Numbered from the stretch's first letter, positions 44,105 to 52,422 are shown. The stretch is DNA of 64,000 nt from JAXMHQ01 sp046346665 (GCA_046346665.1 JAXMHQ010000023.1:20723-84722); one strand, 5' to 3'. Notes: generated from the sequence alone by a model not told the origin. Translations and numbers: made by a program.

Positions 44105-45363
44105 GCTTGCCTCCTCTCATTCGTTTGTTGCAGGAAAATCCAATTGCCGTAACCGGCCTCGGCTGTTACTCGGCGGCGGGAGATTCGGTCCCGGATCTTT
44201 GGGAAAATGCGGCAGCGGGGCGATCAGCCGCGGCGTGGCGGAACTTTGACGGTCTTGACGGGAACGCACGATTCGCGGTTGCCAGCGCGCCCGATATCGC
44301 CTTGTCCCGCGCGAAATTGCGCCCGGTGCAAAGGGCGGATCGCGCGGTTCAAATGGCCTGGATGGCCGCCGGCCAGGCATGGCAACAAGCAGGGCTCTCC
44401 AATGCCTACCCACCCGAACGCGTCGGCGTTGCCATCGGTTCGTCACGCGGGCCGATTGGCAAGGTCTGTGATTCGCTCGGCTTTCTCGCCGGCAAAAAAT
44501 ACCCGCCCTCGTTCGGGCCCGACAGCACCTTTGCATGCCTGAGCGGTGCCCTGGCGCAATCCTTGAACCTGAAGGGACCCGGCGCAACTTTCTCGGCCAC
44601 CTGTGCCTCGGCCGCTTTCGCCATCGGTTACGCCGCCGAACAAATTCTTCTCGGCAAAGCGGACGCCATGCTGGTGGGCGGCTCCGAAGCGCCCCTGCAT
44701 CCCGTGGTGCTGGCCCAGCTTCAGGCGGCGGGCGTGCTCGGGTTTCACGAAGACGCCACTCTGGCCTGCCGGCCTTTTGATCAAGCCCGCAACGGGATCG
44801 TCCTGGGCGAAGGCAGCGGTTTTTTGGTCCTGGAATCCATGGCAGGCATTTCAAAACGAGGCGTGGAACCGCTCGCGCGGCTGGCGGGCTGGGCCACCGG
44901 CCTGGACAAATGCGGCCGAACCGGAGTGGATGAAACCGGGAGCGGCCTCCTCCGGTTAATGCGCGAGGCGTTGCAGGTGGCGGAAATGTCGGCCGGACAG
45001 GTGGACTACATCAATGCACACGGCACAGGCACCCTGCTGAATGACCAGGCCGAGGCGCGAGCAGTCCATGAACTGCTCGGGGAAAGAGCGGCCGAGGTTC
45101 CTTGCAGTTCAACCAAGCCCGTCACGGGACATTGCCTGGGAGCGACTCCCGCGTTGGAGGCGATTCTTTGCGTGGAAGCTCTCCGCCATCAAATCATTCC
45201 CCCAACAGCCACCTGCCGCGAACAGGATCCGCTGTGCCCGATCCACGTGCAGCCCCTGGTTTCCCGCCCGGCAAACATTTCAACGATCCTTTCGAACTCG
45301 CTGGGCTTCTGGGGCTATCACGCGGTGCTGGTGTTTTCCAAGGATTATAGCGGTTTAACATAA
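44101..45363 (+). CDS. Beta-ketoacyl-ACP synthase (KAS II/FabF-like)
   Basis: The 420-residue protein has the complete Cys-His-His triad: C168 in ATCAS, H307 in HGTGT, H344 in GHCLG, with a Lys in STKP. The C-terminal NSLGFWGYHAVLVF replaces the usual NSFGFGGxNA, so substrate choice may differ. The last five residues and the stop codon are encoded by the inserted 117-bp element. It overlaps the upstream acyltransferase by ATGA. A stand-alone pair like this suggests a specialised fatty acyl or polyene chain; no ACP or ketoreductase gene is adjacent. Confidence 0.85.
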   Translation: MSLPPLIRLLQENPIAVTGLGCYSAAGDSVPDLWENAAAGRSAAAWRNFDGLDGNARFAVASAPDIALSRAKLRPVQRADRAVQMAWMAAGQAWQQAGLSNAYPPERVGVAIGSSRGPIGKVCDSLGFLAGKKYPPSFGPDSTFACLSGALAQSLNLKGPGATFSATCASAAFAIGYAAEQILLGKADAMLVGGSEAPLHPVVLAQLQAAGVLGFHEDATLACRPFDQARNGIVLGEGSGFLVLESMAGISKRGVEPLARLAGWATGLDKCGRTGVDETGSGLLRLMREALQVAEMSAGQVDYINAHGTGTLLNDQAEARAVHELLGERAAEVPCSSTKPVTGHCLGATPALEAILCVEALRHQIIPPTATCREQDPLCPIHVQPLVSRPANISTILSNSLGFWGYHAVLVFSKDYSGLT

Positions 45364-45462
45364 ACCGCAGCCGCAGGTAGGGACGCCGCGCTGCGGCGTC
45401 CGCGGTCGGCGCAGCGCGCCGACCCTACCTTTTGCGGCTACGATCTTTCTTAAGCCGCTCTA
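45346..45462. repeat. 117-bp inverted-repeat element, copy B (MITE-like)
   Basis: Reverse complement of copy A (15607-15723), same length, about five differences. Its first bases TATAGCGGTTTAACATAA encode the final residues Y-S-G-L-T and the stop codon of the ketosynthase gene, so the element overlaps the coding region. No open frame inside. The right tip ends just before the stop of the thioredoxin gene. Confidence 0.88.
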
Positions 45463-45476
45463 GCCAGCCGGAGGGT

Positions 45477-46592
45477 TCACCACGGTTTGCGCGCGTTGAG
45501 CTCCTTCTGGATCGCGCGCTTCAGGGCCAGCGGATCAATGCTGCCCACTTCGCTGTAAACCACCTTTCCCTCCGGGCTGATCAGCAGCGTGTAAGGCACC
45601 GCGCCGATCCAGGCGGAATCGAAGGCGTTGATCAATGCGTCGCGGTCGGTGGAGCCAAAGATCAGGTTCCGGTTGCTCGCCTGCTGCTTTTTCAGGAACG
45701 ACAACACTGCCGGCTGTTCGTCGGGGCGGTTCAACGACACCGTCACGACTTCCAGATCCCGGTGGCGATACATGCGGTTGATCGTGACAAACTCGTTAAA
45801 CTCCGCCAGGCACGGCGCACACCAGGTCGCCCAGAAATTAATCAATAGAAACTTGCCGGTCCCGTTCCTCCGGAGCGCCTCCAATCCCTCCGCATCCACC
45901 GGGGTCACACTCACCGGTTCCGCCGCCAGCTTGTCCATGTAGGCCTGGACCGAGTCCGCCTTGCCCGCCCATTTGACCGAGCATCCCACCGCCTTGGTCT
46001 GCGCCACCGGCGGCTCCTTCCCCGCCAGTAGCGCGTCCAGCGCGTCGCGCAGGTAATTCTTCGTCACCTTCTCCACCCGCTCCGAATCGTCAATCGCCCC
46101 CGCATACCTCAGCTTCCGCGACGCGTCGAACACAAACACATGCGGCGTCGACGAGGGGCCGTAACGCTTCGACACCGACTCCGTGTCGCCATCGTAAAGG
46201 TAGGGATAATTGTACTGCCGGTCGCGCGCCCGGATTTTCATCTCGGCAAACGAATCGCCCAGATCGGTCCAGCCCAGCTCGTCCAATCGCACCGACCGCG
46301 GATCGTTCGGCATGATGGCCACCACCGCCACACCCCGGTTCGTGTAATCGGAAACCAGTTGCTGGATCCGCGCCTCGTAATACTGCGCGGTCGGACAATG
46401 ATTGCAGGTAAACACCACCACGAGGAATTTGGATGCCGAAAAATCCTTCAACGACCAGTCCCGGCCGTCGACGCCCGGCAGGGTGAAATCCGGCGCACTG
46501 GATCCAATGGCCAGCGGCTGGATCATATCCGCCGCGGGCGAATGGATCGACAACAGGAGAGCGGCGAGAAGTCCGGGAAGTGAATACTTCAT
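45477..46592 (-). CDS. Double thioredoxin-fold protein (redoxin + TlpA-like), secreted
   Basis: The 371-residue protein starts at ATG 46592 with a signal peptide (ALLLSIHSPAADM). Domain 1 (about 25-200) is redoxin-like, with FTCNHC (C63-C66) and YGPSSTPHVFVF. Domain 2 (about 225-365) is TlpA/ResA-like, with FWATWCAPC (C258-C261). Two different active-site CxxC pairs in one exported chain suggest thiol oxidation or reduction of envelope proteins. Divergent from the sensor kinase gene. The upstream open-frame extension to 46997 has no support. Confidence 0.85.
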   Translation of the reverse strand: MKYSLPGLLAALLLSIHSPAADMIQPLAIGSSAPDFTLPGVDGRDWSLKDFSASKFLVVVFTCNHCPTAQYYEARIQQLVSDYTNRGVAVVAIMPNDPRSVRLDELGWTDLGDSFAEMKIRARDRQYNYPYLYDGDTESVSKRYGPSSTPHVFVFDASRKLRYAGAIDDSERVEKVTKNYLRDALDALLAGKEPPVAQTKAVGCSVKWAGKADSVQAYMDKLAAEPVSVTPVDAEGLEALRRNGTGKFLLINFWATWCAPCLAEFNEFVTINRMYRHRDLEVVTVSLNRPDEQPAVLSFLKKQQASNRNLIFGSTDRDALINAFDSAWIGAVPYTLLISPEGKVVYSEVGSIDPLALKRAIQKELNARKPW

Positions 46593-46903
46593 GGACGCCC
46601 ATGCTAATGAGTGGACGGACGGCGCGCAAGACGGCCGGGCACCCGGAAAAACTCCAAAAAGGCGATATCGTTCAATCATTGGCCACCATGAAACCGCCTG
46701 AAATCCCACGGCGCCAACCGTCATTTCGATCCTCGCTGGCCCGCCATTTGCTGAAATCGCGGCATGGCCCGGCGATTGCCGGTGGACCGCTTGAGGTTTC
46801 GATCCCGCCCGGGACGAGAAGCGGTCCGGGCGAAACCGCCGGGCCGGCGATGACGTGCGTGATGTGATGTTCTGTTCCGGATTCTCCCGGATTTTTCCCT
46901 GAT
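46593..46903. other. Divergent intergenic region, no gene seen
   Basis: 311 bp between the thioredoxin gene (minus) and the sensor kinase gene (plus). Short open frames here lack a ribosome site and plausible protein composition. I see no clear promoter, riboswitch or palindrome; base composition is only slightly lower in GC than the genes. Confidence 0.5.
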
Positions 46904-48796
46904 ATGTTTGGTCTTGGTGTGTATAGCTGGATTGCAGGCGGGCTGCAATTGATCGTTCCTTCCTATGCCCTGCGTCTGGTCCGCCGCTATGGCACACAGC
47001 GCACCGGCTGGTTCCTCGTCACCGCCTTCCTCTCCCTCGCCCTGCTCCACCTCCTCGGCCCTCAGAAACCTGCACGGTCGATCCTGGGATCGGCCGCAAG
47101 CCTCGAACTGATCTACGCCGTCGGCTCCGTCCTGCTCCTCATCGGCATGGGCCACATGGAAACCGTCTGCTCGGAACGCGACCGCGCCCGCACCCGCCAG
47201 GCCTCCCTCCAGCGCGAATTGGAAACCAAAATGCAGGAGGAAACCTCGTTCCTCACAAAAACCAACCACGAACTCACCCGCGAAATCGCGCGACGCAAGG
47301 AAGCCCAGGCCGAACTCGAAAACGCCCAGGCCCAGTACCGCTACTTGTTCGCCGAAAATCCTCAGCCCATGTGGATTCTCGACCTGCGATCCGCCCGATT
47401 TCTCACCGTCAACCGCGCCGCCCTGCGCCTCTACGGCTTCACCGAGGAGGAATTCCTCCAGATGACCGGGCGCGACCTGCTCCTGCCCGCCGCGCTCGCG
47501 GGGTTCGTCCAGGATCTCGCCAAACCTTGCGCCGGCGCTGAAGCCCGCGGCATCTGGCGCCATTGCCGCAAGGACGGCACCCTGATCGACGTCGAAATCG
47601 TCGCGTCCGACCTCATGCACGAGGGCGTCCCCGCGCGGCTGGTCGTCGCATCCGATGTCACCCGGCGCCGGCGCCGCGAACTGCAACTCCGCAAATTGCA
47701 CAAGATGGAAGTCATCGGCCAGGTCGCCGGCGGCATCGCTCCGCACCTCAACCGCGTTTTCGCCCGCATCGAATCCCACACCGCAACCCTGCGCGATCTG
47801 CCCCTGAATTTAAAATCCGCCGAGGAGGTGGAACATATCACGGCCGCCATCCACCAGGCGGCCGCCCTGTCGCATCAACTGCTCGTCGCCGGCGGAAAAC
47901 AACTCGCGGCTTGCGAACCTATGGACCTCAACGCCTTCACGCGCGGACTGGGACCGGTCTTCCAGAACTCCCTCGGCAGCCAGGTCCGCCTCGAAAGCGC
48001 CTTCGCCTCCGGACTGCCCCCCGTCCACGCAGACCCGCGCCTCCTCGAACAGGTGCTCGTCCAGCTCGTCCGAAACGCCGGACAATCCATCGACGGCGCC
48101 GGCACCATCACCATCGGGACCGCCCGCGTTCAACTCGATCCGGAGGCGGCCGATCTCGATGCCGAAGCGCGGCCGGGCGAATTTGTCCGGTTGGAAATCC
48201 GCGACACCGGTTGCGGCATGACACCGCAGCTTCAATCCCACCTGTTTGAGCCCTTCTTCACCACGCGCGAACCCGGCCAGGGAATCGGCCTCGGCCTCGC
48301 CGGCGTTTACGGCGCCATCAAACAAATGTCCGGCTGGATCGCAATCGAATCTCACCCGGGCACCGGGACAGAATGCCGGGTTTACCTGCCCTGTGCCCGG
48401 GTGGCTGCAGCCGCCTCCGCAGCCGCCACCACCGGCCACGACGGCCCGCCAAAAGCCGTCGTCCTGCTCGTCGAACCCGACGACCGCGCCCGCGCCATGG
48501 CCCGGTTCGTCCTGAACCGGCACGGTTACCGCGTCATTGAAGCCGATTCCGCCGAAACCGCCCAGGTCCTCTGGAACGGACAAGCCGGTTATATCGACTT
48601 GCTCGTCGTCAACAACAGCCTGCCCGGTGAGTTGTCCGGGACCGACCTGGCCGCGATGCTGGTGTCCTCAAAACCCGCACTGCGAACCCTGTTCACCTGC
48701 GAATCCGATGCCGCCACCCCGGAGGATGCCGGGCTCCTGCCGAAACCGTTCGTCCCCGACACCCTCGTCAGCGCCGTTCAAAGAGCCCTGGCCTGA
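46904..48796 (+). CDS. PAS-containing hybrid histidine kinase homologue with altered phospho-sites
   Basis: The 630-residue protein has three N-terminal transmembrane helices (about 5-22, 36-51, 65-82), a coiled coil (90-140), a PAS domain (145-255), then a dimerisation and ATPase region. The H-box reads GGIAPHLNRV, where related kinases have AHDFNN, so the His is shifted by one and replaced by Pro280. The ATPase domain is intact (RNAGQSI, DTGCGM, FEPFFTT, GLGLAGV). The receiver domain at 518-630 has Asn570 instead of the phospho-acceptor Asp and VEPDD instead of the acidic pair, with Lys kept (LLPKPF). It may signal without phosphotransfer, or use a different partner. Confidence 0.85.
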   Translation: MFGLGVYSWIAGGLQLIVPSYALRLVRRYGTQRTGWFLVTAFLSLALLHLLGPQKPARSILGSAASLELIYAVGSVLLLIGMGHMETVCSERDRARTRQASLQRELETKMQEETSFLTKTNHELTREIARRKEAQAELENAQAQYRYLFAENPQPMWILDLRSARFLTVNRAALRLYGFTEEEFLQMTGRDLLLPAALAGFVQDLAKPCAGAEARGIWRHCRKDGTLIDVEIVASDLMHEGVPARLVVASDVTRRRRRELQLRKLHKMEVIGQVAGGIAPHLNRVFARIESHTATLRDLPLNLKSAEEVEHITAAIHQAAALSHQLLVAGGKQLAACEPMDLNAFTRGLGPVFQNSLGSQVRLESAFASGLPPVHADPRLLEQVLVQLVRNAGQSIDGAGTITIGTARVQLDPEAADLDAEARPGEFVRLEIRDTGCGMTPQLQSHLFEPFFTTREPGQGIGLGLAGVYGAIKQMSGWIAIESHPGTGTECRVYLPCARVAAAASAAATTGHDGPPKAVVLLVEPDDRARAMARFVLNRHGYRVIEADSAETAQVLWNGQAGYIDLLVVNNSLPGELSGTDLAAMLVSSKPALRTLFTCESDAATPEDAGLLPKPFVPDTLVSAVQRALA

Positions 48797-48804
48797 TCCT
48801 CCGC

Positions 48805-48885
48805 TGGTAGGGCCGGCGTCCCGCCGGCCGGTGCCGCCCGTTCGCACTACCCAGTCAGGGACGCCGAGGACGGCGTCCTTCCTGG
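48805..48885. repeat. Palindromic GC-rich repeat pair downstream of the kinase gene
   Basis: Two stems: GCCGGCGTCCCGCCGGC near 48811 and GGACGCCGAGGACGGCGTCC near 48859, flanked by GGTAGGG and CCTGG. It resembles, loosely, the core words of the 117-bp element. Probable terminator. Confidence 0.55.
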
Positions 48886-48974
48886 AGAAAACTTTTTCAT
48901 TTTTTCGGGAACAATTCTCCGCCTCCCGCCTCCTAGTCTACGAACGAACCCGTAAATCGCAGCGCATCGTTGTT

Positions 48975-49589
48975 ATGTCGTATCTCAGAAACCTGATCCT
49001 TTGGGCCGTTGCAGCGGCGCCCCTCGCCAGCCGCGCGGAAATCACCGGCGTCCAATGCACCAGCGACAGCTACTTGCAGTCGCATTATTACTGGAACTAC
49101 GCCGACGCCATATCCATGACCGCCGATCAATACAGCGCGGCGACCATGCAAGGCACCATCTGGACGGATTCGCCCGAGGATCCCACGCTGACGATCGGGC
49201 TCACGATCAACAACGACACCGGGTTTCCCTGGACCGCGTACCATATCAACGTCTCCATGAGCCAGGTGTTCACGATTTCATCGCCCACCGTCGCCAATCC
49301 CGGCTGGACGGCCGTGATTCAGCAGCAACCCGTCTGGAACGGCAGCACCTACCTCGGCCAATTGGAATTCACCGGCGGTTCACCGGTCGGCCTCGACCAA
49401 CTGCTTTCCCTGAGCTACCAGATCACATTCACTGGAGCCACCCAGTACGCCTTTGGCCAGGAACTCATCCCGGTGCCCGAACCCAGCCCCGCCAGCCTGC
49501 TGGCGCTCGCCGGCTTGCTCCTGTTCGCCCACCCAATCCGGGCACGCCTGTTCGCAGCGCCGGAAACGGCGGCCGCCGGGAAGCTTTGA
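48975..49589 (+). CDS. PEP-CTERM-like secreted protein
   Basis: The 204-residue protein starts at ATG 48975 with a signal peptide (ILWAVAAAPLASRA). The middle is Thr/Ser-rich and predicted beta (GTIWTDSPEDPTLTIGL). The C-terminus has a VPEPSP motif, a hydrophobic helix (ASLLALAGLLLFA) and Arg residues, the tripartite PEP-CTERM sorting signal recognised by exosortase, which is followed by cleavage and possibly glycosylation in the envelope. No exosortase gene is in the window. Function of the mature domain unknown. Confidence 0.75.
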   Translation: MSYLRNLILWAVAAAPLASRAEITGVQCTSDSYLQSHYYWNYADAISMTADQYSAATMQGTIWTDSPEDPTLTIGLTINNDTGFPWTAYHINVSMSQVFTISSPTVANPGWTAVIQQQPVWNGSTYLGQLEFTGGSPVGLDQLLSLSYQITFTGATQYAFGQELIPVPEPSPASLLALAGLLLFAHPIRARLFAAPETAAAGKL

Positions 49590-49626
49590 TCTCGTTGCTG
49601 CAAGAAGCGAACGCAGCAGCCCCCCC

Positions 49627-49650
49627 GTAGCCGCAATCGTGAGATTGCGG
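49627..49650. repeat. GTAGCCGCAATCGTGAGATTGCGG palindrome
   Basis: Copy of the 29945-29968 palindrome in opposite orientation, 37 bp after the PEP-CTERM stop and convergent with the HD-domain gene. Stem CCGCAATC/GATTGCGG. Likely terminator/REP-like element. Confidence 0.75.
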
Positions 49651-49673
49651 TCCCCGCCGTCCTGCATCGCGGC

Positions 49674-49694
49674 TGAGCCGTCCTTCACGGCTCA
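49674..49694. terminator. TGAGCCGT/ACGGCTCA hairpin spanning a stop codon
   Basis: Perfect 8-bp arms with a 5-base loop. The stop codon TGA of the minus-strand HD-domain gene (49687-49685) lies in the loop, so the hairpin spans the end of the coding region. Confidence 0.55.
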
Positions 49695-50293
49695 AGGCTT
49701 GCGCCTTCCAACTCGGCGGCTTCCAGAAATTGCCGCAAAACTTCCAGGCGCGGCGCGGCCATCTTTTTCGCCGAATCCAGCGTCAGTTTCCCTGGCAATT
49801 CCTCCAGGTTCCGACGCAACGCCTGCACCACCTCCCGGAATCCCGGGAACCGCGTGTCGCGCCCCGCCTTGCTCGACATCCTCAAAATCCCCACCGCACC
49901 CAGTTGCTCCAGGATATCCGCCTCGCGCAACAGCTTTCCCTCGAAGGTCCCGGGTTTTCCCGACGGCATGTGGGTGCGAATGACCTCCAGCACCGCGGAG
50001 ATTTTCCCGTCCGGAAAACCCCACTGCTGCAACAACAGCGGCACGCGCTTGAACGCATACGCCACATGATCCCAATTCGCCAGCCGGACCGGGTCCTCCG
50101 GCCGATGCCCCACAAACACTCCCAGATCATGCAGCCACGCCGCGGCAAAGAGGACGTCGTCATCGAACGCCGCGCCCTCCGCCAACCGCACCGCAAGCGC
50201 ATACAACCTCGGCTGATGACTGAACTTGTCCGAAGGCTTCGCGTTGGCCCGAATGTAATCCCGTATCGCCCGGCGAAAATCAAAGGCTTTCAC
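49685..50293 (-). CDS. HD-domain phosphohydrolase-like protein
   Basis: The 202-residue protein shows the HD signature: FSHQPRLYALAVRL (first His), FAAAWLHDLGVFVGH (His-Asp), NWDHVAYAFKRV and RTHMPSG (later His), LREADILEQLG (late Asp). This is the arrangement of small YpgQ-like HD hydrolases, which act on nucleoside phosphates or nucleic-acid-derived substrates. It stands alone. The stop lies in a hairpin loop. Confidence 0.85.
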   Translation of the reverse strand: MKAFDFRRAIRDYIRANAKPSDKFSHQPRLYALAVRLAEGAAFDDDVLFAAAWLHDLGVFVGHRPEDPVRLANWDHVAYAFKRVPLLLQQWGFPDGKISAVLEVIRTHMPSGKPGTFEGKLLREADILEQLGAVGILRMSSKAGRDTRFPGFREVVQALRRNLEELPGKLTLDSAKKMAAPRLEVLRQFLEAAELEGASLEP

Positions 50294-50317
50294 CCCGCCA
50301 GTATGCCTCCCCTGGAT

Positions 50318-50485
50318 TTAACCACGAAGCTTAATTCGGCATTTCACCACGAAGACACGAAGTGCACGAAATTCTCTGTGGGAAGTGGTTCTGGCGGGGC
50401 GTTCTCGCCGGGCCGTCCCGCGATGCCTGCATCCGTCAGGCCCCAGCCATCTCCCCTTCGTGCTCTTCGTCTCTTCGTGGTAAAA
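50318..50485. repeat. CACGAAG word-repeat region with complementary half
   Basis: The left part has ACCACGAAG, CACGAAGACACGAAGTGCACGAA. The right part has CTCTTCGTCTCTTCGTGGT, which is complementary. Together they form a long-range hairpin with an internal loop of about 90 bp. The spacer of 285 bp between the HD gene and the kinase-like gene holds nothing else I recognise. Confidence 0.6.
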
Positions 50486-50578
50486 ATCCCTGAATCCTTT
50501 CTTCGTTGTAAAAAAGCCAAAATCCGGTGAGTCCACTCCTGCGCCCCGGCGCACCTTGTAGGAAACCGGAGCGCGTCC

Positions 50579-52303
50579 ATGCCGAAGCCGTCAGCCTCCA
50601 ACGCGTCGCTCGCCGACAGCATCAAGAAATACGCCCTGCCCCCGGGCACACCCCTGTCGCTGCTCGGCGTCGATTATTACCATCTCAAAACGCCGGACGG
50701 CGGCGAAATCTACCTCACCCGGTTCGGCCTGCCGTTCTGGCGGAATCTCCTCCCCGAAAACTGGTATGCGCCCGATTGGTTCGAGGCCAAACGCGAACGC
50801 CTCGAGGGCACCAGCATGGTCTACAAACTGCCCACCCGGAGCATCGACGGCGTCTCCCTTAACCTCGTCGTCAAATGGTCCCGCGTCGGCGAAGTCGTCC
50901 CCCTCGACACCCTCACCGTCAACAAATTCATCCACGCCGAGTTCAACAGCCCGTTCGAGGAATTCTCGCTCCTCATGGAACTCCGCAAGGGCGAAGCCGG
51001 ACCCCAGGCCATCCGCATCCGCACCCAGCGCCCCATGGCCATCTACGTCCCCAGCGAACGACTCCACCTCTGGCAAACCGGCCGGTCCGAAGATAAAATC
51101 CGCGCCAAAGTCGCCCGCCACCCCGGCGTCGAACTCGACATCCTCCGCCAATACGTCGTCCTCTTCGGCTGGATCAAGGGCCTCGACGCCGTCGAAACCG
51201 CCGAACATTTCGGCCTCGAAGACCCCGCCCGCGCCGAGTTCCTCGCCCGCACCACCAGCCTCGTCACTCACGAACTCTGGCAAAAAGGCTACCGCGTCGT
51301 GGACATGAAACCCGCCCACGTCATCCTCCGCCCGCGCACCGGCCGGAAACTCCTGCGCGATCGCAACGGCCAGTTCGCCTACGCACTGGTCGATTACGAA
51401 TTGCTCGAACGCACCCGCGAACACGAAATGGCCGTGCGCAGCGCCAACCGCCAGATCTACCTCAAACACATGGCGCGCCGGTTCGAAGCCGATTCCAACA
51501 AGCCCATGCCCGCCCACCTCCAGGCGGTCAATATCCTCGGCGTCGATTACATCTTCGGCCGAGCCGAAAGCACGGGCGGATTGCTCTGGGTCGCCGGCAA
51601 GGACCCCGACCTCTTCAATTTCTTCCTGCCCGAACGCTGGCGGCGCACGCCCAAACGAAAACTCTCCTCGCGCAACCAGGTCTTCTACACGCGCACCAAG
51701 GACAACATCAACCTCGTCTGGAAAGTCTCGCGCATGGGCGAACTCCCCTGGCCCACCAACCCCGAAGCCAATAAAACCGCCGCGCGCGAACACGGATTCA
51801 ACAGCCCCTTCGAGGAATTCGCCTTCGCCTTCGAACTCACCCGCAATGGCGTCAAAACCGTCTACCCCCGCGCCATCTACATGACCGGCCACAAACGCGA
51901 AGCGGAAAAAACCGCCGCCGACAGCCGCCGCTACGAGGCCCTCAGCCACCTCCGCACCCCCGACGGCGAACCGGTCGTCCGGCCGGAATACGATTACATC
52001 ACCGTCTGGGGTTTCTGGAACGGGCCCGATGAACTGCTCGCCGCCACCGACGGCCACTTCTACCACGCCGTCAACGCCCGGCGCGCCTACGCCAACGAAC
52101 TCATCTCCGCAGAAACCCTCCGGGAACTCATGACCCTCAAAGCCCAGCGGCTCGCCGCGTGCGGATTCGAGGATCTCAACCCCAAACCCGACCACCTCCT
52201 CATCTCCTTCGACGCCGAGGAAAAAATGGTCATCGGCTCCCTCGGCAAACCGGAGCTGCGACTCGGAAATTTCGAACTGATCCGAAGAGCGAACACAGTT
52301 TGA
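50579..52303 (+). CDS. Tandem kinase-like protein, second module degenerate
   Basis: The 574-residue protein is two copies of one module, offset by about 285-292 residues. Paired motifs: GVDYYH (30) and GVDYIF (321); NLVVKWSRVGE (95) and NLVWKVSRMGE (378); FNSPFEEF (122) and FNSPFEEF (407); VDMKPAHVIL (241) and LNPKPDHLLI (533); VDYELLERT (271) and GNFELIRRA (563). The last two pairs resemble the catalytic D-x-K-P-x-N loop and DFG-like metal site of kinase/APH folds. The second copy changes the catalytic Asp to Asn534 and the metal Asp to Asn564. No signal peptide, so it is cytoplasmic. Family not recognised; function unknown. The stop TGA lies in a repeat array. Confidence 0.7.
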   Translation: MPKPSASNASLADSIKKYALPPGTPLSLLGVDYYHLKTPDGGEIYLTRFGLPFWRNLLPENWYAPDWFEAKRERLEGTSMVYKLPTRSIDGVSLNLVVKWSRVGEVVPLDTLTVNKFIHAEFNSPFEEFSLLMELRKGEAGPQAIRIRTQRPMAIYVPSERLHLWQTGRSEDKIRAKVARHPGVELDILRQYVVLFGWIKGLDAVETAEHFGLEDPARAEFLARTTSLVTHELWQKGYRVVDMKPAHVILRPRTGRKLLRDRNGQFAYALVDYELLERTREHEMAVRSANRQIYLKHMARRFEADSNKPMPAHLQAVNILGVDYIFGRAESTGGLLWVAGKDPDLFNFFLPERWRRTPKRKLSSRNQVFYTRTKDNINLVWKVSRMGELPWPTNPEANKTAAREHGFNSPFEEFAFAFELTRNGVKTVYPRAIYMTGHKREAEKTAADSRRYEALSHLRTPDGEPVVRPEYDYITVWGFWNGPDELLAATDGHFYHAVNARRAYANELISAETLRELMTLKAQRLAACGFEDLNPKPDHLLISFDAEEKMVIGSLGKPELRLGNFELIRRANTV

Positions 52304-52422
52304 GAGTTTGGGAGTTTAGGAGTTTAAGAATAAAAGCACCCCGCAGCGTGCATCGATTTGCGCGCGTATGCCGCAACTCTCAAACTCCAAAATCCTCAAA
52401 CTCTCAAACTCTCAAACTAACT
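52301..52422. repeat. GAGTTTGG word-repeat hairpin between convergent genes
   Basis: The left arm repeats GAGTTTG/GAGTTTAG words. The right arm repeats CTCAAACT words. A 43-bp loop between them is unrelated sequence. Both flanking genes end inside it: kinase-like stop TGA at 52301-52303 and FucI-like stop TGA at 52414-52412, each in a GTTTGA word. The same words appear at 63827-63935. Confidence 0.85.

Noticed and set aside
46580..46867. 95-codon plus-strand frame between the thioredoxin and kinase genes
   Set aside because: No ribosome site, composition typical of noncoding DNA, and it overlaps the start of the thioredoxin gene.
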